Positions 10,126 to 20,054 of a stretch of 64,000 nucleotides of DNA are shown here, one piece after another. Both the position numbers and the translations under genes were made by a program. Every line of letters begins with the position of its first letter. The first letter of the stretch is position 1. The notes under the pieces were generated by a model that did no database searches, had not been told where the DNA came from, and worked only from the letters and a program-made list of their open reading frames with translations. Location of the stretch: NCBI GenBank assembly GCA_030789695.1, contig CM061142.1, positions 146,043,637 to 146,107,636 on the forward strand, read 5' to 3'. The DNA comes from Scilla litardierei (Eukaryota; Streptophyta; Magnoliopsida; Asparagales; Asparagaceae).

Positions 10126-11082
10126 ATGGCCAAAATTGCGAGCGTCGATTTCGACGTTTTGGATGCTTCAGGAAAGAATTACTTAAGCTGGCAGCTGGAT
10201 ATAAAATTCCATCTGCGAGCACAGGGATTGAGTCACGCCATCGCCTTAGGCGATAAGGTTTCTGATATAGATAAAGCGAAAGCAATTATCTATATCAGAC
10301 GCCATATCGATCGGACCCTGAAGGCCGAGTACCTAACGGTGGAAGACTCGTATGAGTTGTGGACCGCCCTCGAGGACAGGTATAAACATCAAAGGGATGT
10401 TATCCTACCTCGAGCGCGATATGAATGGGAGAACCTCCGTCTCCAAGACTTCAAGTCTATTGCCGAGTACAACTCGGCACTTTTCAGCATCACCTCACGC
10501 CTGAAGTTGTGTGGTGAAAAGGTGACGGAGGAACGCATGTTAGAGAAGACGTATACATCATTCCATGAGAAGGATGTCATACTGATGCAACAGTATCGTG
10601 AACGAAAGTTCACAAAATACTCTGAGCTTCTCTCATGCCTTCTGATGGCAGAGCAGAATCGTGACCTCCTTCTGGCCACCCACAACTCACGCCCTACCGG
10701 CACTGCTCCTGCGCCTGAAGCGCACCACAGCTCCTTCCAGAAGAAAAGGGGCAACTTCAAAGGCAAACCCCAGAAGGGCAAAACCATGAAGAAGCAGGCT
10801 CGAGGACCCCCTCCAAGAAACAACCAAGAGGGGAAGAAGAAAAATGTGTGGAAGAGAAAAGACGACGGCCAGACTTCTGCCCCCAGAAAGGACTGGGAAG
10901 ATAAATGCCACAGGTGTGGCATGACTGGACACTGGTCCAGAAATTGTCGTACTCCACGCCACCTTCAGGAGTTGTACAAAGCAAGCCAGAAGCAAGCTGA
11001 GACAAACCTGGCGGTTCAAGAAAACCTGGCACCAATCAGGTTCATCGCCGAGGACTTCTCCAACGATGACCTGCTCGACTGA
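10126..11082 (+). CDS. gag: C1 Gag
   Basis: 318 residues, the capsid/nucleocapsid precursor of a Copia element. The N-terminal part carries the plant Copia capsid signature (LDASGKNYLSWQLDIKFHLR near residues 12-32), then a UBN2-type helical region with LWTALEDRY and a YNSALFSITSRL-like stretch. A Lys/Arg-rich linker (about 205-255) precedes one CCHC zinc knuckle, CHRCGMTGHWSRNC (about 262-275). The ATG at 10126 is the first in frame and the frame is fully open. Pol follows 161 bases later in another frame, so the two are not one polyprotein. Confidence 0.92.
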   Translation: MAKIASVDFDVLDASGKNYLSWQLDIKFHLRAQGLSHAIALGDKVSDIDKAKAIIYIRRHIDRTLKAEYLTVEDSYELWTALEDRYKHQRDVILPRARYEWENLRLQDFKSIAEYNSALFSITSRLKLCGEKVTEERMLEKTYTSFHEKDVILMQQYRERKFTKYSELLSCLLMAEQNRDLLLATHNSRPTGTAPAPEAHHSSFQKKRGNFKGKPQKGKTMKKQARGPPPRNNQEGKKKNVWKRKDDGQTSAPRKDWEDKCHRCGMTGHWSRNCRTPRHLQELYKASQKQAETNLAVQENLAPIRFIAEDFSNDDLLD

Positions 11083-11243
11083 GGACATTTATCTACTTTA
11101 TATGCATTGTAGTTTTTCCTTTTGAGAAACAATTTATCAGCTTATCTCTGGCATGTTTTAAGTACTTTTTCAGACATCAATTTAATTTTCGTAGTATATA
11201 CCTTTGTGTTTTTACCTTATACTGCGACTTTTCTTTAAAATAG
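11083..11243 (+). other. Gag-pol spacer of C1
   Basis: A 161-base AT- and T-rich stretch with stops. It ends in a pyrimidine-rich tract and TAG immediately before the pol ATG (TTTTCTTTAAAATAG then ATGG), which looks like a 3' splice site. It may allow a spliced pol mRNA; this is inference. Confidence 0.5.
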
Positions 11244-14200
11244 ATGGATTTTAAATGCCTAGTGGACAGTGCCTCTACGCACATGATCCTCCAAGACATC
11301 TGTTTTTTTCAAAGCATTAATAAATACGATGGTACCGTAAATACAATTTCCTGTCCATTAAGTATCATTGAAGGATCAGGGGAAGCACATTTTATGCTCC
11401 CCAATAGTACAAAACTACTCATAAAAGATGCCCTTCTCTCCCCTAGCTCGCATAGGAACCTGTTGAGCTTTAAAGATATCCGCTTAAACGGATACCACCT
11501 AGAAACGGTGAGCAAAGGAAACAGTGAATACCTTGATGTAACGTTCCATAAAAACGGTGCTAAAAACACCGTCGAACGTTTCGAGGGACTCCCGTCGGGT
11601 CTCTACCACACAAGGATCAGAGCAATGGAAGCAAACACATTGGAGCACCAGAAGTGCCAAAATCAACCAGAATTCAAACTCTGGCACGATAGACTTGGAC
11701 ACCCCGGAAGGAATATGATGCGTCGCATCATATCCCAATCACGTGGAATTAATCCGAAAAGCCTGACACTACTTCGGAAGGGTGCAAATCCTTGTCCCCC
11801 TTGTTACAAAGGGAAATTGATTACGAGACCATCCACCCTGAAGGTAGACTCTGAGTCTCCGAGCTTCCTAGAGAGAATACATGGCGACATTTGCGGGCCT
11901 ATTCACCCCGCAAGTGGACCATTTCGGTACTACATGGTACTAATTGACGCATCTTCAAAATGGTCATATGTGTGCCTCTTGTCCACCCGCAACGTAGCCT
12001 TTGCAAAGCTACTTGCACAAATTATAAAATTGCGGGCACATTTCCCAGACAACCAGATCAAGAAATTACGTCTGGACAATGCTGGGGAATTCACCTCACA
12101 AGTCTTCCTAGACTACTGCCAAGCAACCGGCATAGAAGTTGAACATCCTGTAGCTCATGTTCACACCCAGAACGGGTTAGCCGAATCTCTCATAAAGAGA
12201 CTACAATGGATCGCTAGACCATTGTTAATGCAATGCCAGTTGCCGGTTTGTGCATGGGGACATGCCATACTGCACGCTGCATCGCTGATAAGATTACAAC
12301 CGTCAGGTAGTCAATCTTATTCTCCGATGCAACTTGCATATGGGAACCCGCCCGATATCTCTCACTTGAGGATATTCGGATGTGCTGTCTATGTCCCCAT
12401 AGCACCACCGCAGAGAACCAAGATGGGTCCTCAACGGCGTCTTGGTATCTACATTGGCTTCGACTCACCATCGATCATTAGATACCTCGAACCCCTTACA
12501 GGGGATGCCTTTAAAGCACGTCTAGCAGATTGTGAGTTTGAGGAAAGCATTTTTCCAAAACTAGGCATTAACACACAGAAGCCAGAAGCTTCAAAGACCA
12601 TTACATGGGACACAAAGACCTTATCCCATTTTGATCCGCGCACAAATCAATGTGAAGAAGAGATCCTGAAGATCCTTCAAATTCAGAACACAGTTCACAT
12701 TTTACCGGATAAATTCACTGACAACCAGAAGATTGTCAGATCACACGTCCCTGCTGCAAATACGCCAGCTAGGATTGACATACCCAAAGAGGGATGCAAT
12801 CCACCTGCAGCAGAAGCGGTCGTACCTCAACAAAAAAGAGGACGACCCCCAGGCTCCAAAGATAAGAATCCTCGAAAGAGGAAAAATCCTGGAGCAACAA
12901 TAACGATACCACCACAGGATGCTGAGCTCAGCCCAGCTACCTCTCCACTCCTACCAACCCCTGAAGAGGAAAATATAGGAGAAATATCATTAAACTATGT
13001 ACGTACCGGGGAGGTACTGGACAGAAAAAGCACAATCATCGATGATAACTTCGCGCTCATTATTGCCACTCACGTCACTGAATACGACGATGAGACCGAT
13101 CCACGCTCTCTAGCAGAATGTAAACGCAGAGAGGATTGGCCAAAGTGGAACGAGGCAATAGGAGTAGAGCTGGACTCACTCTCGAAGCGCAAAGTTTTTG
13201 GACCTGTAGTCCTAACACCAAAAGGTGTTAAACCTGTGGGATATAAATGGTTATTCGTGAGAAAAAGAAACGAGAATAATGAGATCGTGCGCTATAAAGC
13301 GCGCCTTGTTGCACAAGGTTTTTCCCAACGACTAGGAATAGACTATGACGATACCTATTCCCCGGTCATGGACGCGATCACTTTCCGTTTCATTATCGGC
13401 CTATCCACGAAGGAAGGTCTGGATATGCAGCTCATGGACGTTGTGACTGCATACCTATACGGAAATATAGATAAGGACATCTATATGAAAATCCCAGACG
13501 GATACAAACTACCGACAAAAATGACAGAAAGACCTCGGGACGTCTATTCCGTCAAACTCCAAAGATCACTGTATGGTCTCAAACAGTCAGGTAGAATGTG
13601 GTACAACAGACTGAGTGAATTCCTAGTGCAACAAGGATTCACAACAAATGAAGTCTGCCCTTGCATCTTCATACGAGCAAAGGGAACAGGATTCGTAATT
13701 ATAGCCGTCTACGTAGACGACTTAAACATCATCGGATCTCCCGCAGAGATAGATGAGATATCCAAAAGCCTCACACAGACTTTTGAGATGAAAGACCTCG
13801 GCAAAACGAAGTTTTGCCTAGGACTACAAATTGAACATTTAAGCGGAGGAATCCTGTTGCACCAATCGACATATACAAAGAAAGTGCTGAAGAACTTTCT
13901 TATGGACAAATGTCATCCGCTTAGCACACCAATGGTCGTCAGATCATTGGATGTTGAAACAGACCCCTTCCGACCGCTGGAAGAGGGGGAGGAAACACTG
14001 GGCCCTGAAGTACCCTACCTAAGTGCAATTGGAGCACTCCTATACCTGGCAAACTGCACGCGTCCCGATATAGCGTTCGCAGTAAATCTACTAGCCAGAT
14101 ACAGTTCAGTGCCCTCAAAGCGCCACTGGAACGGAGTGAAACAACTTCTGTGCTACCTCCAAGGGTCTGTAGATATGGGACTATACTTCAAGAAAGGTGT

Positions 14201-14708
14201 ATCCACCGACCTGGTCGGTTACGCAGATGCAGGATACAGGTCCGACCCACATACCGCAAAGTCCCAGACCGGTTTCGTATTCACATACGGTGGGACGGCC
14301 ATCTCATGGAGATCCGTGAAGCAGACATCCACAGCGACCTCATCCAACCACTCCGAGCTCATCGCGATCCACGAAGCTAGCAGAGAATGCTTCTGGCTTC
14401 GATCAGTCATCAACCACATCCTCAAGACCACCGGCCTGAAGACGGGAGATCTTGGACCTACCACCATGTACGAAGACAATGCTGCCTGCATCGCTCAACT
14501 ACGAGGTGGCTACATCAAAGGTGACAGGACGAAGCACATTTCCCCCAAGCTCTTCTGGACGCATGAACAACAAGTGGATAACCAGATCGACATCCAGCAG
14601 ATCCAGTCCTGCGACAACCTGGCTGACCTATTCACTAAAGCTTTGCCTCGCAGTACCTTTAGAAAACTTGTACTAGGAATTGGGATGAGACAGCTGAGAG
14701 ATGTATAA
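11244..14708 (+). CDS. pol: C1 Pol polyprotein (protease, integrase, RT, RNase H)
   Basis: 1154 residues, with domains in Copia order. Protease: VDSASTHMIL at residues 7-16 and GSGEA near 45. GAG-pre-integrase: LWHDRLGHPG near 147. Integrase: catalytic HGDICGP near 215, LRLDNAGEF near 277 and E in NGLAESL near 313. RT: KARLVAQGF near 690, QLMDVVTAYLYG, and the YVDD box near 825. RNase H: GYADAGYRSD near 993, SSNHSEL, YEDNAACIAQL and ADLFTKALP near the end. The frame has no stops or frameshifts. The protease motif starts almost at the first Met, so this ORF is probably expressed from its own spliced RNA. Confidence 0.95.
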   Translation: MDFKCLVDSASTHMILQDICFFQSINKYDGTVNTISCPLSIIEGSGEAHFMLPNSTKLLIKDALLSPSSHRNLLSFKDIRLNGYHLETVSKGNSEYLDVTFHKNGAKNTVERFEGLPSGLYHTRIRAMEANTLEHQKCQNQPEFKLWHDRLGHPGRNMMRRIISQSRGINPKSLTLLRKGANPCPPCYKGKLITRPSTLKVDSESPSFLERIHGDICGPIHPASGPFRYYMVLIDASSKWSYVCLLSTRNVAFAKLLAQIIKLRAHFPDNQIKKLRLDNAGEFTSQVFLDYCQATGIEVEHPVAHVHTQNGLAESLIKRLQWIARPLLMQCQLPVCAWGHAILHAASLIRLQPSGSQSYSPMQLAYGNPPDISHLRIFGCAVYVPIAPPQRTKMGPQRRLGIYIGFDSPSIIRYLEPLTGDAFKARLADCEFEESIFPKLGINTQKPEASKTITWDTKTLSHFDPRTNQCEEEILKILQIQNTVHILPDKFTDNQKIVRSHVPAANTPARIDIPKEGCNPPAAEAVVPQQKRGRPPGSKDKNPRKRKNPGATITIPPQDAELSPATSPLLPTPEEENIGEISLNYVRTGEVLDRKSTIIDDNFALIIATHVTEYDDETDPRSLAECKRREDWPKWNEAIGVELDSLSKRKVFGPVVLTPKGVKPVGYKWLFVRKRNENNEIVRYKARLVAQGFSQRLGIDYDDTYSPVMDAITFRFIIGLSTKEGLDMQLMDVVTAYLYGNIDKDIYMKIPDGYKLPTKMTERPRDVYSVKLQRSLYGLKQSGRMWYNRLSEFLVQQGFTTNEVCPCIFIRAKGTGFVIIAVYVDDLNIIGSPAEIDEISKSLTQTFEMKDLGKTKFCLGLQIEHLSGGILLHQSTYTKKVLKNFLMDKCHPLSTPMVVRSLDVETDPFRPLEEGEETLGPEVPYLSAIGALLYLANCTRPDIAFAVNLLARYSSVPSKRHWNGVKQLLCYLQGSVDMGLYFKKGVSTDLVGYADAGYRSDPHTAKSQTGFVFTYGGTAISWRSVKQTSTATSSNHSELIAIHEASRECFWLRSVINHILKTTGLKTGDLGPTTMYEDNAACIAQLRGGYIKGDRTKHISPKLFWTHEQQVDNQIDIQQIQSCDNLADLFTKALPRSTFRKLVLGIGMRQLRDV

Positions 14709-15068
14709 GCCTGAAGCTTGTACTTATCAGGGGGAGTTAACGTAGTGTTGTACTCTTTTTCCTTGACTGTTGGTTTTTCCCACTGGGTTTTCCACAGTCA
14801 AAGGTTTTAACGAGGCAACCACATTAACTCAGGATCCAGAAGTATCCACCACTGATGTTATCCATCGATCAGGGGAAGTTACAGAGACTTGTACTCTTTT
14901 CCCTTAGCCACTGGTTTTTCCCACTGGGTTTTCCTTGGGAAAGGTTTTAATGAGGCAAGCACTCTTAAACTTAGAGATCCAGAAGTATCTCCAACCCCAT
15001 GATCAAATAAGCTTCATGAACCCTGAAGCGTTCACCATGGCTTACAACAATGGATGGATAAGGGGAAG
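14709..15068 (+). other. C1 3' untranslated zone with duplicated block and polypurine tract
   Basis: No gene. Two related blocks (about 14718-14816 and 14862-14957) share AGGGGRAGTTA, TTTTTCCCACTGGGTTTTCC and AAGGTTTTAAYGAGGCAA. This is a pattern I know from the 3' zones of many plant Copia elements. The polypurine tract AAGGGGAAG at 15060-15068 abuts the 3' LTR. Confidence 0.8.
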
Positions 15069-15181
15069 TGTTATAAACGGGCTTCTTGGTGGGCCTACCC
15101 GTTAGTGGGTATCCACCCATTATGTAACCCTACCACTATAAATATAGGGCTATGGTCTCCATAGCCGCCAAGTTTACAACA
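15069..15181 (+). mobile_element. C1 3' LTR
   Basis: 113 bases, one mismatch to the 5' LTR; followed by AATAC (15182-15186), the second target duplication copy. Confidence 0.95.
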
Positions 15182-15255
15182 AATACGAAATTGACGCATA
15201 TGAAACAAGATACATGCTAAAATTCATACGGTCGGAAAGTGACTGTTACACTAAG

Positions 15256-15866
15256 GCAATCCTAGAGATAAGATATGAAGGTTATGAAGATTTCTAGGCA
15301 AGTACTACTCAAGCCTTAACATTCTACTAAACCGAAGCTAGAAGACAATACAAATACCATGACGAACCGTCTTCAAAGCTTCAATATGAAGATTCTGAAT
15401 CCCTCGACTTCAATAATACTCCTTGAGCTTCAACGAAGCTCCAGGCACAACGATCACGCGTTCTGAGGAAGTCTTGGGACGTCGCTTGAGATGAACGAAG
15501 TACTTTGGCGACGATCTCCATAATTCTTCATGGACTTGAGTGTTTTAGTTGAATGACTTGAATATCTCCAACGTCATAGTCTTCGAAGCTTTTGACTCAT
15601 CCATTCCTTTCTTCTCTTTGGATTGAATCTCCATTCATTTGTTGATGCCATTTGCTTGAGGTATGATGTAGCCTTTGAGTTCTTCAAGCCAATGCTTCAC
15701 CTTTGTTGATCTACCAAGTCCTCCACTTGAATCAACACGTGTAGTCACTTTTGATCTTCTTGAATCTAATTGGTGACTTTATAGCTAACAGCAATCACAA
15801 GAGTTAGTCACAATGATTTGTGTTTGATCATCATCAAAATCAAAGTGGAGAGTCCAATACACAACA
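15256..15866 (-). mobile_element. S 3' LTR, second segment
   Basis: This continues the left LTR of S after the G3 duplication. It ends ACAACA at 15866, which is TGTTGTGTATTGGAC on the minus strand, the U3 start. No gene is seen. Confidence 0.85.
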
Positions 15867-15880
15867 TTCTCCCCCTTTTT
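15867..15880 (-). promoter_or_regulatory. Polypurine tract of S
   Basis: On the minus strand AAAAAGGGGGAGAA sits directly before the LTR start, preceded by GTTTGTCATCATC. This is the classic Sirevirus 3' context. Further purine tracts lie at about 15938, 16154 and 16258. Confidence 0.85.
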
Positions 15881-18289
15881 GATGATGACAAACCAAACAT
15901 AAACAAAACAAATAATTGTGCATTAAATATACTTACTCCCCCTGCAATGATGCCAATCAAGTTAATATCAATAATCAATAGCATCATTCAGCAGTTAATA
16001 GTGTGTGTATCACATGAGGTTGTGTATATATCGCATGAATGACCAGAAATAATATGTATACACAATTCAATTCAAATCGGTGATACACATCATAAACATG
16101 AGCATAATTACCAATACATATAATGTAATCAATATAAACCAAGGTAATCACAAATGCTCCCCCTGAATCATATACATGAACGATCAATACATAAAGTCTA
16201 TTTGATTCAAGTTATTGTTGAACACTCAACATTTAATAAGCACATCCTTTGTTTATTTCTCTCCCCTTTGTCATTACCAAAAAGACATGGGGATATAGAA
16301 ACAACAAATGCAACAAAAGAGTGGAAAACATAAAGGTATACCAATTGTAAAATTCTCTAATGTAAAGATATCAATTGTGAAGTTACGAATTGAAAAAAAA
16401 CAAGATATCAAAATAAAGATATCAAATGCAAGAGCACATATCCAACAACAACTCAACCACCCTCAATTATCACAAAAAGATAAGCAATAAGCATATGTGA
16501 TAAAAGATTACAATAGATACTAATTGTAAAGAGTATTGTGAGCAGTGTTAGAAAAGTGATAATAGCATAATTAGCAGTAGCTACTAGCTATAGATATGAT
16601 AAAGAATACGGCTAACAATGAAAAAATCATGACATCACTTGTGAAAGAAAAACAAATGATCAAATAGTGTCAAATACCCAAACAAACTCAATTATCACAA
16701 AGAATTTATAACATTAAGCAAAATGTGATAGACTGTCCTTGAGCAAGGGCATGACAAATGACATGAACATGATTAAATACATTAAGGTGGTATCAAAATC
16801 ATCACATTGACACAGATCAATATTTTTAGCTAATTTAGTGCATGGAAAACAATTCTATGTTTTCATACAAGCAAATCTATTTAAACAATATAATCGTCGA
16901 GCGACGAAGTAAACAAACATGACTATGAAAATTATTAACCATGTGTACAAATTTATGTTATAATAACACACATTAAGTATAATGGCATGAGAAACCAAGT
17001 GTAGACATACCAAGTCATTTCTAAAAATATCTCCAGCTAAACTCCACAAAGCATCTCCAACAGTAAGCATACCAAATATAAGTGAAGTGTGCGATGTGGG
17101 GTGACAAGGTGATACAATGAAAATGAATATCAGATATCTATAGCACGCAAAAGTGTTATGCCAAAAAGAGATAGAAACATCATAAAACGTATGGAATACA
17201 CAATTCTAGCACCCTAGGAAACTAATTGAAACAATGTTCAAAAGAACCATATTACTAGCATGCATTCCAGAATAGATACTCACATAATGAGTCAATGATA
17301 AGCATGGAATGCCATGAGCATAAAGAAGATAAGCACTATATCGTACGCTCAAAACTAGCATCAAGCAAAAGCATGTAAAGATGATATCCAATATAAATAG
17401 TCTACCAATTGTAAAGGTGATACCATTGTAAATATGATATGTAAAGATGATACCAATTGTAATATAACAAAGTATGCATAGCAGGCAAATAATGTCAAGA
17501 TCATGACATCACTTGGGAAGAAAACCAAGTGAACAAATAGAGACATGATCTCATCCTAGCTCAATTATCACAAAGGATTCAACATGAGGCATAATGTGAC
17601 AAAACATTTTTTGAGCAAAGGCATGAAGATAGTCTACGTTCAAAGTCACAAGGTAGGACATAAACGAATAAAGTTATCATGAACATCGCATGCATGCATA
17701 CCAATTGTGCGAATAGAATAAAAAGCTTGTGTAAGCACAATATAATCGGAGGTAGCATCAAAGAAGTCATAGTGCATCAAGATATATTCATGGAAGAACA
17801 TCTATGACAGAATATACATATCATCAAACACAATATAAAGCTTATATGATCGTGTATAGCACAAGTTATCTCTAACATCTCATAAAAATAGCATAAAATA
17901 TGAGCATGAGATGAGAGATGACATAGTGTGAAATATAGCTTGAAGATCACTAACTAATATGAATGAATGTTATGTCACTTGTGAAAATATCATACATGAA
18001 AGATTTAGCTATAGAAATGAAAGATCTCTTGAATAAAATTATAGCTAATCATCAGTCATGAAGTAATTAAAATGACAAGTAACATACATTGATCACCCCA
18101 AATTATATCAATACTTCTCATAAAGATAATCATACAAACTATAAGAGAAGTATGAGATGTGTGGTGATACAATGAACAAATATGCATAAAGATCCTAAAT
18201 CATTAATCTTATTCATGGCATGAAAAAGATATGAACATCAATAAGCAACTAGTCAATTCATTATATGAATGTTATAGCTACCATGGTAC
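15881..18289 (-). other. S interior, AT-rich noncoding part
   Basis: No protein of note on either strand. It has three extra polypurine tracts (near 15938, 16154 and 16258) and degenerate internal repeats. For example, 16630-16760 and 17506-17640 share GACATCACTTG, CTCAATTATCACAAA and GAGCAARGGCATGA, and CCAATTGTAA recurs many times. The pol region expected here in an autonomous element is absent. Confidence 0.65.
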
Positions 18290-18897
18290 TGTAGGATCCT
18301 GTCCAAAACAGAGTTAGGATCGATAACATGAAGTTTAGACTTACGCTTGCGTATGCGGCACGGTAGTCTACGAACTTCGCCTTCGGATTCGTCACGACGG
18401 ATCGAGTCTTCTCACGAACGGAGTAAGGCTACTAATCCACAATCTAAATCTCTACTTTAGATTAAGAACTTGGATAAGAGGGAGAGGAAATATTTCTGCA
18501 GAGCTTCGCTAGGATGAAGATGCATGCATGAATTTCATGCAAAAAGTGTAAGGAAAATGGCTACCCTTGGGTCTTATTTATAGCCCCCAAGGTAGTTATT
18601 TTAGGGTAAGTTGTTCCTTTGGAACAACTTAATTAAGGTGTACCATGATACATGGCACATTATAAGCTTAAGTTGTACCATATGCATGGTACAACATAAG
18701 CTTAAGATATTCCCCCTTTATTATCCATATGTCGCATGCACTTATGCATATATAATGCGACTTTCCCACTCATCCAGAGATCCTCTCCGCAAGGGAACAT
18801 ATTCCCTTTGCGTACGACTTCGTGTACGCGACGTTCGAGGTCCGTATTCCCTCGTACATCCCCTACAAGGGTGTACTAACGTCTTCCATATCCAACA
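18290..18897 (-). mobile_element. C2 3' LTR
   Basis: TGTAGGATCC...CCAACA as read on the plus strand. It contains a minus-strand TATAAATAA (18574-18582 region) and an inverted GTTGTACCATATGCATGGTAC block. It is followed by the polypurine tract. Confidence 0.93.
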
Positions 18898-20054
18898 TCT
18901 CCCACTCACACTTGAGGGGATTTGTAAGAGAACGTCTTTCTCTTAGTTCTTTCATCTATCATACCGAGAAATAGACCGTGCGACCTTCATGCGCGTAGAG
19001 TCTGTTGTTGTGCACTTGTTAGAGATACACAACGACCTCGAAGGTGCAAAGTTGAGTAGTTCAACGTATGCCTTACCCTAGATTATTTCTTCACATTTCT
19101 TATACTTTATATTCAACAATTGAATCCCATCTGGATTACAATTGGCTGGCCAGCTTTGAATCATTAAAGTCCAAATGCGAATATGAAATCAATCTTCCTC
19201 TTCTTGCGAACCTTCTGATCTTGACTTGATTCGCTTTTCTAACGTGCCCCACCGAGCCGAATTACCATAGCCCATTAGCAACACGCTAAGATAGCGATCA
19301 TCTCGTCAAATCTAAAGGAACCAATTGGAGTCCTTGAGGGTAAGAGTTAAGACCCGTATGGCCTTTGAGTCTCACATAATAGCAAACACTATTGCTACTA
19401 ACTCAGTGGTCGAAATGCATACGTGGTATGAACACGTATTACAACATCACTCCTTTCCCAGGGAGAGTATGTCTTAATGATGTTGTACGGATGAAAGATC
19501 AGACACCACAGTGCCTATCTTTTGAGTCCCCTTACTACTCAGGAAATATTCCCTGACTCTCATCCTGCATAAGACAGATAGGATTAAAAAATCCAATGAG
19601 ATCTTTATATCCTTGTAATACAGATCTCAGATCTTTTGTAAGCATCCATATGATGCAGATCTTTCATTCGACTATCTTGTTAAAGTCATGACTCTAAATC
19701 ATTCGTCTAATGATTTTGACTTTAAACTAGTCTCATCTCTATCTTATCCATCTGATAAGATAAGGCGGTTACTCATGTGAGAGAGCCAACCTTAATCTGT
19801 CCGACATACACACAATTCAGCTGAGATTTCAAAAATGTACACAAACATTTCTTTAAGAAATTCATATGCAATGTTGGAAAAAGAACTTATTCTTTTATTA
19901 ATTTTGATCATTTCTTAGACATGGGAATATATATTTGGTACAACTCAGCCCATACGCAATCCTTGAGATGATAAGTGTTTATAAAACACATTTCTGGGGA
20001 TCGCTTTCGTAAGCTGATCCTCTATCATCTCATGCGTAGATATGTACCTTATGT
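18898..20054 (-). other. C2 3' zone, RNase H not recognisable
   Basis: Between the polypurine tract and the last readable RT/connection sequence I can find no RNase H landmarks (no GYSDAD, no TKAL). The stretch is AT-rich and without a useful frame. Either RNase H was lost or it is too decayed to read. Confidence 0.5.

Larger units (their letters stand above)
8453..15181 (+). mobile_element. Intact Copia element C1 with 113-bp LTRs
   Basis: The two 113-bp LTRs (8453-8565, 15069-15181) differ at a single base (8543 T versus 15159 C). A perfect target duplication AATAC flanks the element (8448-8452, 15182-15186). Inside are a long leader with a GC-rich array, separate open gag and pol frames, and a polypurine tract AAGGGGAAG (15060-15068). 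The element sits in the solo LTR G3. All pol catalytic motifs are present. It is the youngest and only apparently autonomous element in the window; plant Copia LTRs are usually longer than this. Confidence 0.95.
5484..15250 (-). mobile_element. Solo LTR G3 of a Tekay-like chromovirus, split by C1
   Basis: The solo LTR reads TGTCACGCCCCGC at 5484 and ends CTGTTACA at 15250, the reverse complement of a TGTAAC...GTGACA LTR. It is flanked by a perfect CTAAG duplication (5479-5483, 15251-15255). Without C1 it is about 3.03 kb, close to the 3.01-kb LTR of G1, with which it shares much of the U5 half: the short-repeat block (6318-6485), the hairpin and acidic ORF (5830-5961) and the terminal 300 bases. 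With intact TSD and no interior, it is a solo LTR formed by recombination between LTRs. It also holds (GA)n at 7811-7841. Confidence 0.9.

Noticed and set aside
15182..15260. Start of a new element after C1
   Set aside because: The 64 bases after the AATAC copy complete the G3 LTR end (CTGTTACA) and are followed by its CTAAG duplication.
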